From NCBI RefSeq assembly GCF_017068395.1, contig NZ_CP070619.1:1302001-1366000 (forward strand): a stretch of DNA of 64,000 nucleotides, read 5' to 3'. The notes under the pieces are model-generated. The model saw only the letters and a list, made by a program, of their open reading frames with translations. It had not been told where the DNA came from and made no database searches. Each line of letters begins with the position of its first letter. Positions within the stretch are counted from its first letter, which is position 1. Of this stretch, positions 9,777 through 20,862 are shown one piece after another. Position numbers and translations under genes: made by a program. Origin of the DNA: Rhodococcus pseudokoreensis (GTDB taxonomy: Bacteria; Actinomycetota; Actinomycetes; Mycobacteriales; Mycobacteriaceae).

Positions 9777-10154
9777 ATGATCACAGCTGTGCACACTCTG
9801 GTCTACGCCGACGACGCCGAGGCCGCCCGCGATTTCTTCCGCGACGTGCTGGGCTGGCCGCACGTCGACGCCGGCGGCGGTTGGCTGATCTTCCGCACCG
9901 GGCCGTCCGAGATGGGGGTACATCCCACCTCGGACGACCAAGGCGGTGAGGAGTGGTCGACCCGGCCGCATCACGAGATCTCGCTGATGTGCGACGACAT
10001 CGAGTCGACCGTGGCGGAACTCGAGGCCAAGGGTGCCGAGTTCACCCGCGGAATCCGCGACGACCGGTACGGCCTCACCACCTCGCTGAAGATCCCCGGA
10101 GCGGGGGAGATGACGCTGTACGAGCCTCGGCACCCGGTGGCGTTCGAGGGTTAG
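9777..10154 (+). CDS. VOC (glyoxalase/bleomycin-resistance) family protein
   Basis: This 125-residue protein has the paired beta-alpha-beta-beta-beta modules of the vicinal oxygen chelate superfamily, with [20 protein letters not shown] at the start and [22 protein letters not shown] in the second half. Possible metal ligands are H6, H66 and the Glu in GEMTLYEP. It may be a small lyase, isomerase or drug-binding protein; the substrate is unknown. It overlaps the convergent catalase gene by 4 nt at the 3' ends. The gene appears to be leaderless. Confidence 0.85.
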   Translation: MITAVHTLVYADDAEAARDFFRDVLGWPHVDAGGGWLIFRTGPSEMGVHPTSDDQGGEEWSTRPHHEISLMCDDIESTVAELEAKGAEFTRGIRDDRYGLTTSLKIPGAGEMTLYEPRHPVAFEG

Positions 10155-11668
10155 GCCTTCGCCTGCGCGCTGCTGCGCGCCGGATTGGCCTGCTCCCCCG
10201 CCTTGGGATCGGTCTCCGACTGCTTCTTCGACACCCCGTCGGCGATCCGGTCGCCGAGCGTCTTGTCGACGTTGCGCCAGTACTCGAACGCCTTCGCCAG
10301 GATCGGTTCGCTGACGCCGTTCAGCAGATGCCCGACGACGTTGTCCACCAGGCGGTCCCGGGCGGCGTCGTCGAGTACGTCACGGACCATCGTCCCGGCC
10401 TGACCCCAGTCGTCGTCCTCCTTGTGGAGTACGTAGGGCGAGCGAACCATGTCGCCGGCGCCGTACCAGGTGGCCGTCTCCCCGACCTGCGACGGGTCGG
10501 CGTGCGGGCCACCCTTGGAATTCGGCACGTACACCGGGTCCCCGGGGTTGCGGTGCCGCATGTTGCCGTCCTTCGAGTACGAGTGGACGGGCACGTGCGG
10601 CCGGTTGACGGGCAGTTCCTTGTAGTTGGCGCCGATCCGGTAGCGGTGGGCGTCCGGGTAGGAGAACAGCCGGCCGATGAGCATCTTGTCGGGACTCGGG
10701 CCGATGCCGGGAACCAGATTGCTGGGTTCGAATGCGGCCTGCTCGATCTCGCAGTGGTAGTCCGTGGGGTTGCGGTCGAGGGTCATTCTGCCGACGGGGA
10801 TCAGCGGGTAGTCGCCGTGCGGCCACACCTTGGTGAGGTCGAACGGGTTGAACCGGTAGTCGTCCGCATCCTCGAACGGCATGATCTGCATCTTCAGCGT
10901 CCAGCTCGGGTACTCGCCGCCGTCGATGTGCTCCCACAGGTCCCGTGTGTGGTAATCGGTGTCGACGGACGCCATCTGGTCGCCCTCGTGCTGCGTGAAG
11001 AACTCGATGCCCTGGTCGGTGTGGAAGTGGTACTTCACCCAGAACTTCTCGCCGGCGGCGTTCACCCACATGTACGTGTGGCTGGAGTACCCGTTCATGT
11101 GCCGCCAGGTGCGCGGGATGCCGCGATCACCCATCAGCCACGTGACCTGGTGCGCCGACTCCGGGGACAGTGTCCAGAAGTCCCACTGCATGTCGTGGTC
11201 GCGAAGGTTGTTGTCGGCGCGCCGCTTCTGCGAGCGGATGAAGTCCTGAAACTTCATCGGGTCGCGGACGAAGAAGACGGGCGTGTTGTTTCCGACCATG
11301 TCGTAGTTGCCCTGCTCGGTGTAGAACTTCACCGCGAATCCGCGGGGGTCGCGCCACGTGTCCGGGCTGCCGCGCTCGCCGGCGACCGACGAGAATCTGA
11401 TCAGCAGATCCGTCTTCTTCCCGGGCTGGAAGAGATCGGCTTTCGTGTACGCGGAGACGTCCTCGGTGACTTCGAACCGTCCGAACGCCCCGCCTCCCTT
11501 CGCGTGCGGTTGGCGCTCCGCAACGCGTTCGCGGTTGAACTGGGCCATCTTCTCGATCAGATAGTGGTCCTGGAGGAGGATGGGCCCGTCCGTCCCGATG
11601 GTGAGCGAGTGTTCGTCACTCGTGACCGGGATGCCGGCGTCGTCGGTCGTGAAGTTCTGATCTGTCAT
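10151..11668 (-). CDS. Monofunctional heme catalase
   Basis: This 505-residue small-subunit (clade 3-like) catalase dismutes hydrogen peroxide. The distal His is H55 ([13 protein letters not shown]), the distal Asn is N128 ([13 protein letters not shown]) and the proximal heme ligand is Y338 in [14 protein letters not shown]. No signal peptide is present, so it is cytosolic. An AAGGAG ribosome site precedes the ATG at 11668. It is the last gene of a likely three-gene minus-strand set (52-residue protein, membrane protein, catalase), with gaps of 14 and 30 nt. No OxyR or FurA gene is adjacent. Confidence 0.95.
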   Translation of the reverse strand: MTDQNFTTDDAGIPVTSDEHSLTIGTDGPILLQDHYLIEKMAQFNRERVAERQPHAKGGGAFGRFEVTEDVSAYTKADLFQPGKKTDLLIRFSSVAGERGSPDTWRDPRGFAVKFYTEQGNYDMVGNNTPVFFVRDPMKFQDFIRSQKRRADNNLRDHDMQWDFWTLSPESAHQVTWLMGDRGIPRTWRHMNGYSSHTYMWVNAAGEKFWVKYHFHTDQGIEFFTQHEGDQMASVDTDYHTRDLWEHIDGGEYPSWTLKMQIMPFEDADDYRFNPFDLTKVWPHGDYPLIPVGRMTLDRNPTDYHCEIEQAAFEPSNLVPGIGPSPDKMLIGRLFSYPDAHRYRIGANYKELPVNRPHVPVHSYSKDGNMRHRNPGDPVYVPNSKGGPHADPSQVGETATWYGAGDMVRSPYVLHKEDDDWGQAGTMVRDVLDDAARDRLVDNVVGHLLNGVSEPILAKAFEYWRNVDKTLGDRIADGVSKKQSETDPKAGEQANPARSSAQAKA

Positions 11669-11698
11669 CGCGATGCTCCTTCAGCAGGCTGCTGGTCG

Positions 11699-12127
11699 CT
11701 ACCGCGTACCCCCGCGTTCCGGAGGTGAAACAGCCCCGAAAGCCGCTTTGACACTGACCTTCCACAGGTAGACCGCTGCGGGAAGCAGCGAGCCGATCAG
11801 GAGCAGGAGCGTCCAGACGGACGCGAGCATGAGCACGTCGCCGCCCGGGCCGCCGAACATGCAGAGCAGGAAACCGACCCCCCAACCGGCGAGCGGCAGC
11901 ACTCCCGACCTGACCCGGCCGGTCGTGGACCGGGCGGCGACCACCAACGCCAGGTTGGCGACGGCGGCGGCGAGGATGCTGATCGGAAACGGCGTGGCAC
12001 CGAGATAGCTGGGCAGGAACAGCACCGACAGGACGGCGCACAGAAAACCGTCGAACACCAGCAGCGCGAGGGTGACCCTCCCCAAAGCGTCGAGGTGCCC
12101 GGGTTGCGCTGCGGTGCCGACGGTCAT
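11699..12127 (-). CDS. Small four-helix membrane protein
   Basis: This 142-residue protein has four predicted transmembrane helices at about residues 17-38, 45-65, 76-93 and 98-122 and a short charged tail. I do not recognise a named family. It lies 30 nt upstream of the catalase and 14 nt downstream of the 52-residue gene on the same strand, which suggests co-expression, possibly under oxidative stress (inference). Confidence 0.72.
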   Translation of the reverse strand: MTVGTAAQPGHLDALGRVTLALLVFDGFLCAVLSVLFLPSYLGATPFPISILAAAVANLALVVAARSTTGRVRSGVLPLAGWGVGFLLCMFGGPGGDVLMLASVWTLLLLIGSLLPAAVYLWKVSVKAAFGAVSPPERGGTR

Positions 12128-12141
12128 GTGTCAATAGTGGA

Positions 12142-12300
12142 TCAGGCGACGGGCGGGTAGCCCAGCAGGGTCAGCAAATGGCTCTGCATGTCGGCGAATC
12201 CGTACAGCACGCTGTAGTACAGGTCGTGCTGGGCCGGCCACGAGGGCCGGAGCGTATCGACGAACGCGACGATGGCGTTCTGAACATCCCAGTTGTACAT
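12142..12300 (-). CDS. 52-residue small protein upstream of membrane protein and catalase
   Basis: This short frame begins with ATG 12300 and ends at TGA 12144-12142. It is preceded by AGGAGAGG at good spacing, the main reason for believing it. The peptide starts MYNWDVQNAIVAFVDTL, is rich in aromatic residues (4 Tyr, 2 Trp) and ends LLTLLGYPPVA. It has two amphipathic helix-like stretches around a short Pro-containing turn. I know no family. It is the first gene of the set leading into the catalase. A TACACT element at 12369-12364 on the minus strand could be its -10 box. Confidence 0.6.
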   Translation of the reverse strand: MYNWDVQNAIVAFVDTLRPSWPAQHDLYYSVLYGFADMQSHLLTLLGYPPVA

Positions 12301-12399
12301 CTATCGCCTCTCCTGACGGGTGCCACGCGGACTCGACCGCGGCCGCTGCGTGACGTGCGCCACAGTGTAATACGTAACGCCGGTCACAGACACCTGCGG

Positions 12400-13278
12400 T
12401 CAGAGACGCACGCCACCGAAGAGGTCCCGCTCTCTGCCGTCGGCGTCCCGATCCCCGAGGGCGCCGCGGACCAGCACGAAATGCTCCTCCACCAGGATCG
12501 GCTGCGCGATGTCGTTGGAGAGCGCGTACTCGGTGCCGCTCGGCGCCACAGTCACCTGCGTGGCGTGCGCCGACAGCGCGTTCCGCTTCGCATCGAGCAC
12601 GCCCCGCACGTCGATCACCGTCGTCACGTCGGAGTCCGGCACGCTCGGCAATTCGCCGGGCTCCGGCAGCCGCCAGCCGTCGGGAAGATCGCCGATCCGG
12701 CAGAGTCCCGCCTCGAGCGCGCTCGCCTCGGTCACCGTCCAGTACAGCTTCGCGACCTCCCAGGGGCCGCCCGCCTCGGGGAACTGTTCGGTTCCCGCCG
12801 CCTCGACGGCCGCCGTGACGATCCCGTGCGCCTGGATGTGGTCGGGGTGACCGTATCCGCCATCCGGGTCGTATGTGACGACGACGTGCGGCCGCACCTC
12901 ACGGATGACCGCCACGATCGCCTCGGTCACCGAGTCGCGGTCGGCGTTGACGAAGGCGCGCGGGTTCGCCGCCGACGCCGTGCCCGCCATGCCGGAGTCG
13001 CGGAAACGCCCCGCCCCCAGGAGGAATCGTGGCCGCCCCGCACCGAGAGACGACAGCGCCGCCGTCAGCTCGCCGATCCGGAACCCGCCGAGCTGGTCGG
13101 CGTCGCCGGCGACCAGGTGCGCCCACTCGTCGCCGATCACCTCGCCCTCCTCGCCGAGCGTGCACGTCAGGACGTGGACGTCGGCACCATCGGCGGCGTA
13201 GCGCGCGATGGTGCCGCCGGTGGTGAGGGTCTCGTCGTCGGGATGGGCATGGACCAGCAGTAGTCGCCGCTCACTCAT
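12400..13278 (-). CDS. mshB: GlcNAc-Ins deacetylase of mycothiol synthesis
   Basis: MshB deacetylates 1-D-myo-inosityl-2-acetamido-2-deoxy-glucopyranoside, giving the glucosaminyl-inositol that MshC then joins to cysteine. At 292 residues it is normal for the family. The LmbE/PIG-L zinc site is visible: AHPDDE (H12, D15) and GYGHPDH (H144-H147, with H147 the expected third ligand). D14 is the candidate general base. Its ATG overlaps the lpqW stop (ATGA, 13275-13278), so both are on one message. The lpqW-mshB order is as in M. tuberculosis Rv1166-Rv1170, without the genes between them. Confidence 0.95.
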   Translation of the reverse strand: MSERRLLLVHAHPDDETLTTGGTIARYAADGADVHVLTCTLGEEGEVIGDEWAHLVAGDADQLGGFRIGELTAALSSLGAGRPRFLLGAGRFRDSGMAGTASAANPRAFVNADRDSVTEAIVAVIREVRPHVVVTYDPDGGYGHPDHIQAHGIVTAAVEAAGTEQFPEAGGPWEVAKLYWTVTEASALEAGLCRIGDLPDGWRLPEPGELPSVPDSDVTTVIDVRGVLDAKRNALSAHATQVTVAPSGTEYALSNDIAQPILVEEHFVLVRGALGDRDADGRERDLFGGVRL

Positions 13279-15104
13279 TCCTTGATCCTGCTCCAGTCTG
13301 CTGCGTCACTGAATATTCCGACCGGCACGGCGCCCGACAGCGATACCCCGTCGACACCGGGCCCGGCCGCGACCAGCGTGCGGTCCTGCATGATCGGCAG
13401 CACCGCGGCCAGGTCCCAGAGTCTGCGATCGGCGTCGGCGAGGGCCTGCGGCACATCACCGACCCCGCGCACCGCAGCGTCGATCGACGGCTGCAAAGTG
13501 GGGTCGCAGACTCCCGACAGGTTCGACGGGGCCTTGGCCTCCGACACCGAATCACGTTCGGGGACGGCAGTTTCAGTGTTCGGCTGCGTCGTCGCGACCA
13601 CTGCGGGCGGACAGCTGTGCCGGGACGCCAGCGCCGTCGCCGGGTCGGACCCGGCGCGCGACCAGCCGACGACCGCTCCGATGTCGCCCTTGCTCAGCGA
13701 CTCCCCGTACAACTCCTCGGCGGGCAGCGACGTCACGGTGGCGTCGATGCCGGCGCCGCGCAACTGGTCGGCCGCCGTGTTGGCGACGGCGCTCGCCGTG
13801 TCGTCGCCCTCGGGGGTGCCGATGACGAGTGCGAGCGGGACGCCCTCGCGGACGAGCCGGGTGGGCGGCACCGTGCCCGCGGGAACGACGGTGCCGGGAG
13901 GTGTTTCGGCGACGTAGCCGTATTCGGCCAGCTGCGCCAGCACCTGTTCGCGGCTCGGCCGCGCGGGTGCGGTCGCGGTGTAACCGGGATCGGAGGGGGC
14001 GTAGACCTGCGAGCGCGCCGGGACCGCCGACGCCTCGCTGCCTGCGCCGACGACGGCGAGCAGGTCGGTGTCCAGCAGGTTCAGCAGACTCTTCCGCACC
14101 CGGACGTCGGCGAGTTCCGGCACCCGGCCGTTCAGCGTGAGGTCGAGTCCGCGGGGCTGGAACGATGCACCGGTCCGCACCGCCGGGATCGCAGCGAGCT
14201 GAGCGGAAGTCGCCGTGCCCCCGTGAATCTGGACGATCTGGGTGTCGTTGTTGCGCATCGAATCGGCGAGCTGCGACGGGGTGCCGTCGCGGCGCATCAG
14301 GATCTGGTCGGGGGTCGCCGGTTTGTCCCAGAACCGGTCGTTGCGTTCGAGCAGGATCTCGTCGCGGCCGCGGTCGATCGACTTGATGTGGAAGTGCCCG
14401 CCCGACACCGGGATGTTCTCGGCCAGTCCGGTCGCGAAGCCGCCGGGGGAATCCTTGATGAGGTGGGACGGCAGCAGGTCGGTGAAGAGTTCACGCCACG
14501 CCGGGTAGGCGGACTTCATCACGACGGTGACCGTCTTGCCGCCGCCCGAGGACCGGACGTCCTGGATCAGGTCGTAGCCGGCGGGGTCGACCACGCCGGG
14601 GGCGCTGATCATCTGCTGCCACAGGTAGCGGAAGTCCTCGGCCGCGATGGGCGCACCGTCGGACCATTGCGCTTCGTTGCGCAGCTGGTACGTGACGGTG
14701 AACGGTTCCTGCGACGTGACGTCCGCGGAGATGACGAGGGAGGAGTCGGGAATCCAGGTGCTACCGCCCGGGTGCGCGGGGTCGGGCACCGGCCGGAACG
14801 GGCTCGGCAGGACGAGGGCGCTCACCGCGGAGTTCGCCGGCGACTGGTCGGACAGCAGGTGCGGGTTGAATCCGCTGCCCACGTCGTCGATCGCGACGAC
14901 GACGGGCTGCTTCTCGGTCGGGGACACCGTCGGCTTGGGGCTGTCGGTGCTCTCGACCGGCGGAGGCGGATCGGCGGTGCACGACGTGAGTACCGCCGTC
15001 GACAGTGCCAGCAGAAGTGCAGTCACTGCCACACCGTTCCCGCGGCTTCGGCCCCGAACTCCCCGAACAGCTCGGACTCTCTCGAGTCGACCCCCAGCAC
15101 CCAC
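13275..15104 (-). CDS. lpqW: LpqW-like lipoprotein, substrate-binding-protein fold
   Basis: This is a 609-residue lipoprotein of the solute-binding family 5 (oligopeptide-binding) fold. In M. smegmatis LpqW does not serve transport but controls the flow of PIM intermediates to lipomannan/lipoarabinomannan, at the branch where PimE acts. I place the start at GTG 15104 because GAGGAAAGG lies 7 nt upstream; the frame is open further, to ATG 15149. The signal peptide ends in the lipobox LTSC (C42), and the mature protein begins with a Pro/Ser/Thr linker. Assignment rests on gene order next to typA and mshB and on pimE being in the same window. Confidence 0.85.
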   Translation of the reverse strand: MGAGGRLERVRAVRGVRGRSRGNGVAVTALLLALSTAVLTSCTADPPPPVESTDSPKPTVSPTEKQPVVVAIDDVGSGFNPHLLSDQSPANSAVSALVLPSPFRPVPDPAHPGGSTWIPDSSLVISADVTSQEPFTVTYQLRNEAQWSDGAPIAAEDFRYLWQQMISAPGVVDPAGYDLIQDVRSSGGGKTVTVVMKSAYPAWRELFTDLLPSHLIKDSPGGFATGLAENIPVSGGHFHIKSIDRGRDEILLERNDRFWDKPATPDQILMRRDGTPSQLADSMRNNDTQIVQIHGGTATSAQLAAIPAVRTGASFQPRGLDLTLNGRVPELADVRVRKSLLNLLDTDLLAVVGAGSEASAVPARSQVYAPSDPGYTATAPARPSREQVLAQLAEYGYVAETPPGTVVPAGTVPPTRLVREGVPLALVIGTPEGDDTASAVANTAADQLRGAGIDATVTSLPAEELYGESLSKGDIGAVVGWSRAGSDPATALASRHSCPPAVVATTQPNTETAVPERDSVSEAKAPSNLSGVCDPTLQPSIDAAVRGVGDVPQALADADRRLWDLAAVLPIMQDRTLVAAGPGVDGVSLSGAVPVGIFSDAADWSRIKE

Positions 15105-15155
15105 CGCGCCGCCTTTCCTCAGAGATACCGGAAGGCTCCGGAAACCCACGAGCGA

Positions 15156-15190
15156 ATGTACCTTCGGTCGGCGATCGATCGAAGGTACAT
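15156..15190. repeat. 35-bp inverted repeat between typA and lpqW
   Basis: Arms at 15156-15170 (ATGTACCTTCGGTCG) and 15176-15190 pair at 14 of 15 positions around a 5-nt centre; the outer 11 bp are perfect. It lies 36 nt after the typA stop and about 50 nt before the lpqW start. It could be a typA terminator without a T tract, or an operator or attenuator for lpqW-mshB. Confidence 0.6.
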
Positions 15191-15226
15191 CCGCCCGGTT
15201 GTGTGTGACGTGGTCGGACGTGCCGA

Positions 15227-17134
<1,908 letters not shown>

Positions 17135-17468
17135 GCGGTGGCTCTCCTGGCTGAGTTGATTCGGCCACGCGAAAGTTCCCTCGCACGGCTTTCTGGCGGC
17201 CGCCTTGTCATCTCGATTCAGAATCCTCGTCGAGGCGATGGTAAATCGCCCAGTACAGGCATCGCGGCCACGTGAATACTACCCGCCCGAACGGCTACTT
17301 CGCGCATCGCCGGCTTCGCGGGGCATGCCCGACCAGCGTAAAGTGATCTGCGCCACGTCGAATTCGGCCTGTCTCGCGTGTGCGGTGAGGCCGAAAGCTG
17401 AGGGGACGCTAACCTGATCGGAGCCGGCGGATACCGGCGTTCACCGGAGTAGGAAGGCCGAGCCGAGT
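17135..17468. other. Divergent intergenic region, typA / Cys-rich small protein
   Basis: This 334-bp gap must hold the promoters of typA (leftward) and of the small Cys-rich gene (rightward). I see no further open frame with a ribosome site, no tRNA and no long palindrome. A TAACCT near 17411-17416 is a possible rightward -10 box about 50 nt before the ATG. Confidence 0.4.
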
Positions 17469-17645
17469 ATGGGCAAGGTGAAGGCCAGCGAGGTCTCGGG
17501 TCTCAAGCCGAAGAAGAAGTGCTGCCGCAGCAAGACGCGGTGCATCAAGTGCCCGGTCGTGATCATGCGCATGAAGAAGCTCGAGAACGAGGGCGCGTCC
17601 AAGAAGGAACTGAAGAAGGGTCTCAAGAAGGCCCGCGCGGCCTGA
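17469..17645 (+). CDS. 58-residue basic Cys-rich protein
   Basis: This small protein begins MGKVKASEVSGLKPKKKCC and carries four Cys in CCRSKTRCIKC (residues 18, 19, 25 and 28), which could bind zinc or an iron-sulfur cluster. The rest is Lys/Arg-rich, with a helical tail KKELKKGLKKARAA, so nucleic-acid or ribosome binding is plausible (inference). AGTAGGAAGG lies upstream of the ATG. I recall similar KCCRSKxRC proteins being widespread in Actinobacteria without assigned function. It ends 2 nt from the convergent mutT2 stop. Confidence 0.75.
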   Translation: MGKVKASEVSGLKPKKKCCRSKTRCIKCPVVIMRMKKLENEGASKKELKKGLKKARAA

Positions 17646-17647
17646 GG

Positions 17648-18070
17648 TCAGGCCCGCCCGTTCAGGTGCAGCCGCAGGTCCGGCACCCATCCGCGGTCGT
17701 TGCCGACGAGGTCGATCTCACCCAGTTCCCGTTCGTCCACCCACCGCAGTTCCGCGTGGTCGAGCGCGGCAGGGATTCCCGACACCAGTTGAACGCGGTA
17801 CGCGCGCAGCACCCGGCCGTCGGGCAGCGGCACGTCGTCGCCGATCCGGTCGCCGCCCGACACCTCGACGCCGAGTTCCTCCCGCAGTTCGCGGCGCAGC
17901 GCGTCCTCGGCGCTCTCCCCCGCCTCCGCCTTGCCGCCGGGCAGCTCCCACAGTCCCGCGAGTTCCGGGGGCCGCATCCGCTGCGCCAGCAACAGCCGGC
18001 CGTCGACGATGATCGCGGCCGCCACCACCTCACCGGTGTTCTCGACAGGTCTTGCACGTTCCTCGGGCAC
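17648..18070 (-). CDS. mutT2: MutT/Nudix pyrophosphohydrolase
   Basis: This 140-residue Nudix protein corresponds by position and size to M. tuberculosis MutT2 (Rv1160), which hydrolyses oxidised or modified dNTPs (8-oxo-dGTP, 5-methyl-dCTP). The Nudix box is complete: GGKAEAG, then E, then RELREELGV (about residues 42-64). The GTG start at 18070 begins VPEERARPVENTGEVVAAA; the frame is open further upstream but that overlaps the divergent phhB. Only 16 nt separate the two divergent starts, so their promoters overlap. Confidence 0.88.
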   Translation of the reverse strand: MPEERARPVENTGEVVAAAIIVDGRLLLAQRMRPPELAGLWELPGGKAEAGESAEDALRRELREELGVEVSGGDRIGDDVPLPDGRVLRAYRVQLVSGIPAALDHAELRWVDERELGEIDLVGNDRGWVPDLRLHLNGRA

Positions 18071-18086
18071 GGCACCATCATGAGGT

Positions 18087-18371
18087 ATGGCCGAGTTGCT
18101 GTCAGACGGAGAGATCGACACCGCGCTCGCAGGACTGCCCGGGTGGCAGCGGGCGGGTGATTCCCTCGTCCGCACCGTGGAGTCGCCGAGTTTCCCCGAA
18201 GCGGTGGAGCTGGTCCGGAAGGTCGCGGAGGCGGCGGAGGCCGCGAACCACCATCCGGACATCGACATCAGGTGGCGCAAGGTCACCTACACACTGTCGA
18301 CGCATTCCGCGGGCGGGCTCACGCAGCTGGATCTGGATCTTGCTGCGCAGATCGACTCACTGGCGGGCTGA
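18087..18371 (+). CDS. Pterin-4a-carbinolamine dehydratase
   Basis: This 94-residue protein carries the PCD signature around NHHPDIDIRW (about residues 55-64) followed by VTYTLSTHSAGGLTQLD. PCD dehydrates 4a-hydroxy-tetrahydropterin. In actinobacteria lacking phenylalanine hydroxylase its role is uncertain. It matches Rv1159A in position between mutT2 and pimE. Its last 53 nt overlap the 3' end of pimE on the other strand. No clear Shine-Dalgarno precedes the ATG. Confidence 0.9.
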   Translation: MAELLSDGEIDTALAGLPGWQRAGDSLVRTVESPSFPEAVELVRKVAEAAEAANHHPDIDIRWRKVTYTLSTHSAGGLTQLDLDLAAQIDSLAG

Positions 18372-19653
18372 TCTCGCCGGTGGCCGCGGCGGCACGCTTC
18401 GTGCGGCGCCCGGCGCAGGCCACCCAGATGTAGACACCGAACGCGCCGACGACGTCGACGGTGCCCAGCCACGCGAGTACCGCGGGCCGGGAGATCAGCC
18501 AGATCGAGTCCTGGAAGAAGCTGAGCACCCAGGGCACGCCGATGAGGGTGGTGACGAGCCAGTACCCGGCGAGGATCCGGGTGCCGAGCATCGACCCGTA
18601 GGGGCCGTGCAGCAACCAGATCAGCATCGGGATCACCCACACCCAGTGGTGCGACCACGAGATCGGTGAGACGAGCAGTCCCAGCAACTCGACGAGGACG
18701 AGGGTGCCGAGCCGGTCGTCCCGGGCGATCGCCCGCCAGGCCAGGCCGGCGAGGACGACGGTGACCGCCACCGCCAGCAGCCAGAGGACGCCCGTCTCGA
18801 CGTCGTACCCGAGCAGCCGCGACAACGCGCCGCGCAGCGACTGATTCCAGACCGAGCCGACCGGCCCGATGCGATCGGCGTCACCGAGCAGGTGGGTGAA
18901 GTACTCCCGCGCCTCCGAGCCGATCAGCAGATAACTGACTCCGACGGTCGCGGCGAACGCGACGCCGGAGAACACGGCGGCCTTCCAGCGGCGCTGCAGC
19001 AGGAAGTAGAGGCCGGTGATCGCCGGGGTCAGTTTGATCCCGGCGGCGAATCCGACGAGCGCGCCGGACAGCCACCACCGGGAACTGCGGACGGCGGTCA
19101 TCACGAGCAGTGCCAGGAAGACGTTGATCTGGCCGTAGTCCAGCGTGGTGCGCACCGGTTCCACCCACACCCCGACCGTGGTCCACAGCACCGCGACCGC
19201 ACGCCAGTGCGGGCTGCGCGCGGCGTCGCCGAGCACCAGACCCAGGCTCATCCGCGCCAGCGCGTACAGGGCGAGGATGGTCAGCAGTTGCCAGCCGACC
19301 CCGACCAGCGGGAACGGCAGGTAGTGCAGGGGAAAGAAGACGAGCGCCGCGAACGGCGGGTAGGTGAACGGTAACGGAAAGTCCGGTGTCACTTCCGAAT
19401 AGGTGAAGTCGTAGAGACTGCCACCGTGGAGCGCCTCGGAACCGTCGACGTAGACGTGCAGGTCGACGAGGTTCATCCCGTTGGGGCTCAACAGCGTCCA
19501 CGCCATCCGCCCGAGCACCGACAGCGCGAGAAGAACAGGCGCGCATCGCAACAGGGTGTGCAGGGCGGATGATCCCCGGGTCGATGTGGGTGAACGCTCG
19601 GAAGTCGGGTCGTCGGAGGCTGCTCCGCCGTCGGACGCTGCATGGTCGGACAC
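18319..19653 (-). CDS. pimE: Polyprenol-phosphate-mannose-dependent PIM mannosyltransferase
   Basis: PimE adds an alpha-1,2-mannose to AcPIM4, from polyprenyl-phosphate-mannose, on the periplasmic side of the membrane, committing the lipid to AcPIM5/6. The 444-residue protein has a hydrophilic N-terminus (1-35), then about ten transmembrane helices. The GT-C (GT87) acidic residue is D64 in NLVDLHVYVDG in the first periplasmic loop, followed by FTYPPFAAL. The GTG start at 19653 has AGGAGAG 9 nt upstream. The C-terminus (residues ~418-444) is soluble. Assignment is supported by neighbours phhB and mutT2, the order seen in M. tuberculosis. Confidence 0.9.
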   Translation of the reverse strand: MSDHAASDGGAASDDPTSERSPTSTRGSSALHTLLRCAPVLLALSVLGRMAWTLLSPNGMNLVDLHVYVDGSEALHGGSLYDFTYSEVTPDFPLPFTYPPFAALVFFPLHYLPFPLVGVGWQLLTILALYALARMSLGLVLGDAARSPHWRAVAVLWTTVGVWVEPVRTTLDYGQINVFLALLVMTAVRSSRWWLSGALVGFAAGIKLTPAITGLYFLLQRRWKAAVFSGVAFAATVGVSYLLIGSEAREYFTHLLGDADRIGPVGSVWNQSLRGALSRLLGYDVETGVLWLLAVAVTVVLAGLAWRAIARDDRLGTLVLVELLGLLVSPISWSHHWVWVIPMLIWLLHGPYGSMLGTRILAGYWLVTTLIGVPWVLSFFQDSIWLISRPAVLAWLGTVDVVGAFGVYIWVACAGRRTKRAAAATGEISPPVSRSAQQDPDPAA

Positions 19654-19990
19654 AGTGTGGCGCTCTCCTGTGAGGTGTGTAGATGTCTCAGCCGATCCCG
19701 AAACGGTCCCGCACAGCGTAGACGGCGCCGTCCGCGGCCTCCGAGGTGTCCGTAGCCGCGCGTAACAGTTGCATCACCAATCACACGAACCACACGTGCC
19801 ACAAGCTATCGTCACCGGAGGACCACCGTCGGGGTCTGTATGCCATACACTCCCACCGGGGTGCCGCAGCTACGGTGAACGAACTCGTGAGCTGTACAAC
19901 CCGGGGGCGCTGTACATAGAGTGACCCCCCGAGCCGTCAGACGTGGATTGTTTTGTCGTCCACGCTGTTATGACTAAGGATGGGGAGACT
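19654..19990. other. Divergent regulatory region, pimE / secreted protein
   Basis: This 337-bp gap separates divergent starts and holds no credible open frame. It contains an 8-bp direct repeat GCTGTACA at 19891-19898 and 19909-19916, separated by 10 nt, and an 11-nt interrupted palindrome GTATGCCATAC near 19838. Either could be a regulator site; neither matches a motif I can name. Confidence 0.4.
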
Positions 19991-20752
19991 GTGCTTCGAA
20001 CCCGAGGTATGCGCAGAGCAGTCACTGCTCTCGCCGTTGCCGCAGCAGCCGCTATGGCAGTGCCGGCCCAGGCGATCGCGCAGCCGACGCCGCCGCCCGT
20101 GCCCGAAGGCATCCCCGTGGAGATGCTCGCGTCGTTCGCACCCGCCATCATCGGCGCAGCCGCTGGTACCGAAGACATCGCCGCAGGACCGCAGGATGCG
20201 ATCCTGGACCAGGCCCGCAACCTCCTCGAGTCCCCCGGCATCCCGCCGGAACTCAAGTCCACCCTCGAACGCGTCATCACGTTCCTCGACGGCAGCGGTG
20301 GCGGCGGTCCCGAGATCCCGAAGGAGAACGCGCCCGTCATCGCGCAGTTCCTCTACCCGACCATCGGCAAGGGCTGTATCGGCGAAGGCGCCGACTCGGT
20401 CGGCACCGCGCTCGCGGTCCCCGGCCCGGCCCAGCTGCCCCCGCCCGGCCCCAAGGCAGGTCAGGCCGGTTTCGTGTTCACTGCCCTCGGAACCAGTTCC
20501 GTTGCCGCCGAACAGCCCAATCCGCTGACCGTGACGTGGATCAACCTGGACAACCAGCGGCGCGCCACCCAGAACCTCACCAACGAGGCCAAGATCAACC
20601 CCGACGGACCGGCAACCCTGTCGGCAATCGCGGACACCGGCCCGGGCCGCGTCCTCGCGGTCGTGTCGGGTGGACTGACGACCCAGAAGGAAGGGGCGGC
20701 TCCGATCACGTGCAGCTTCCTCCCCACCGTCGGCATGTTCCAGGTCGCGTAG
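19991..20752 (+). CDS. Secreted Ala/Pro-rich conserved protein (Rv1157c/Rv1158c-like position)
   Basis: This protein has a Sec signal peptide (RRAVTALAVAAAAAMAVPAQA, cleavage after AQA-IAQ) and a mature part of about 220 residues with two Cys (GKGCIGEG and ITCSFLP), which probably form a disulfide. A Gly-rich linker (GSGGGGPEIPKE) joins a small N-terminal helical part to a beta-rich C-terminal domain. I chose GTG 19991, which has AAGGA upstream; the ATG at 20009 is an alternative. The position next to pimE matches conserved exported proteins of mycobacteria. The function is unknown. A strong hairpin terminator follows 19 nt after the stop. Confidence 0.8.
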   Translation: MLRTRGMRRAVTALAVAAAAAMAVPAQAIAQPTPPPVPEGIPVEMLASFAPAIIGAAAGTEDIAAGPQDAILDQARNLLESPGIPPELKSTLERVITFLDGSGGGGPEIPKENAPVIAQFLYPTIGKGCIGEGADSVGTALAVPGPAQLPPPGPKAGQAGFVFTALGTSSVAAEQPNPLTVTWINLDNQRRATQNLTNEAKINPDGPATLSAIADTGPGRVLAVVSGGLTTQKEGAAPITCSFLPTVGMFQVA

Positions 20753-20771
20753 CACTTCACAGCTGACAAGC

Positions 20772-20805
20772 GAGGGGCCCTCCGGACTTTTCCGGAGGGC
20801 CCCTC
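20772..20805 (+). terminator. Strong intrinsic hairpin terminator
   Basis: A perfect 15-bp GC-rich stem (20772-20786 with 20791-20805; left arm GAGGGGCCCTCCGGA) closes a CTTT loop. It lies 19 nt after the stop of the secreted-protein gene. It lacks a long T tract but is the clearest terminator in the window. Confidence 0.85.
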
Positions 20806-20862
20806 TCTCATGTCTGCACCGCTGCACTGTTTGCCGACGGCCCCACCGTGGTAGACCGAGAC

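Noticed and set aside
15105..15149. N-terminal extension of LpqW to ATG 15149
   Set aside because: A GAGGAAAGG ribosome site at proper distance favours GTG 15104, and the extension weakens the signal peptide.
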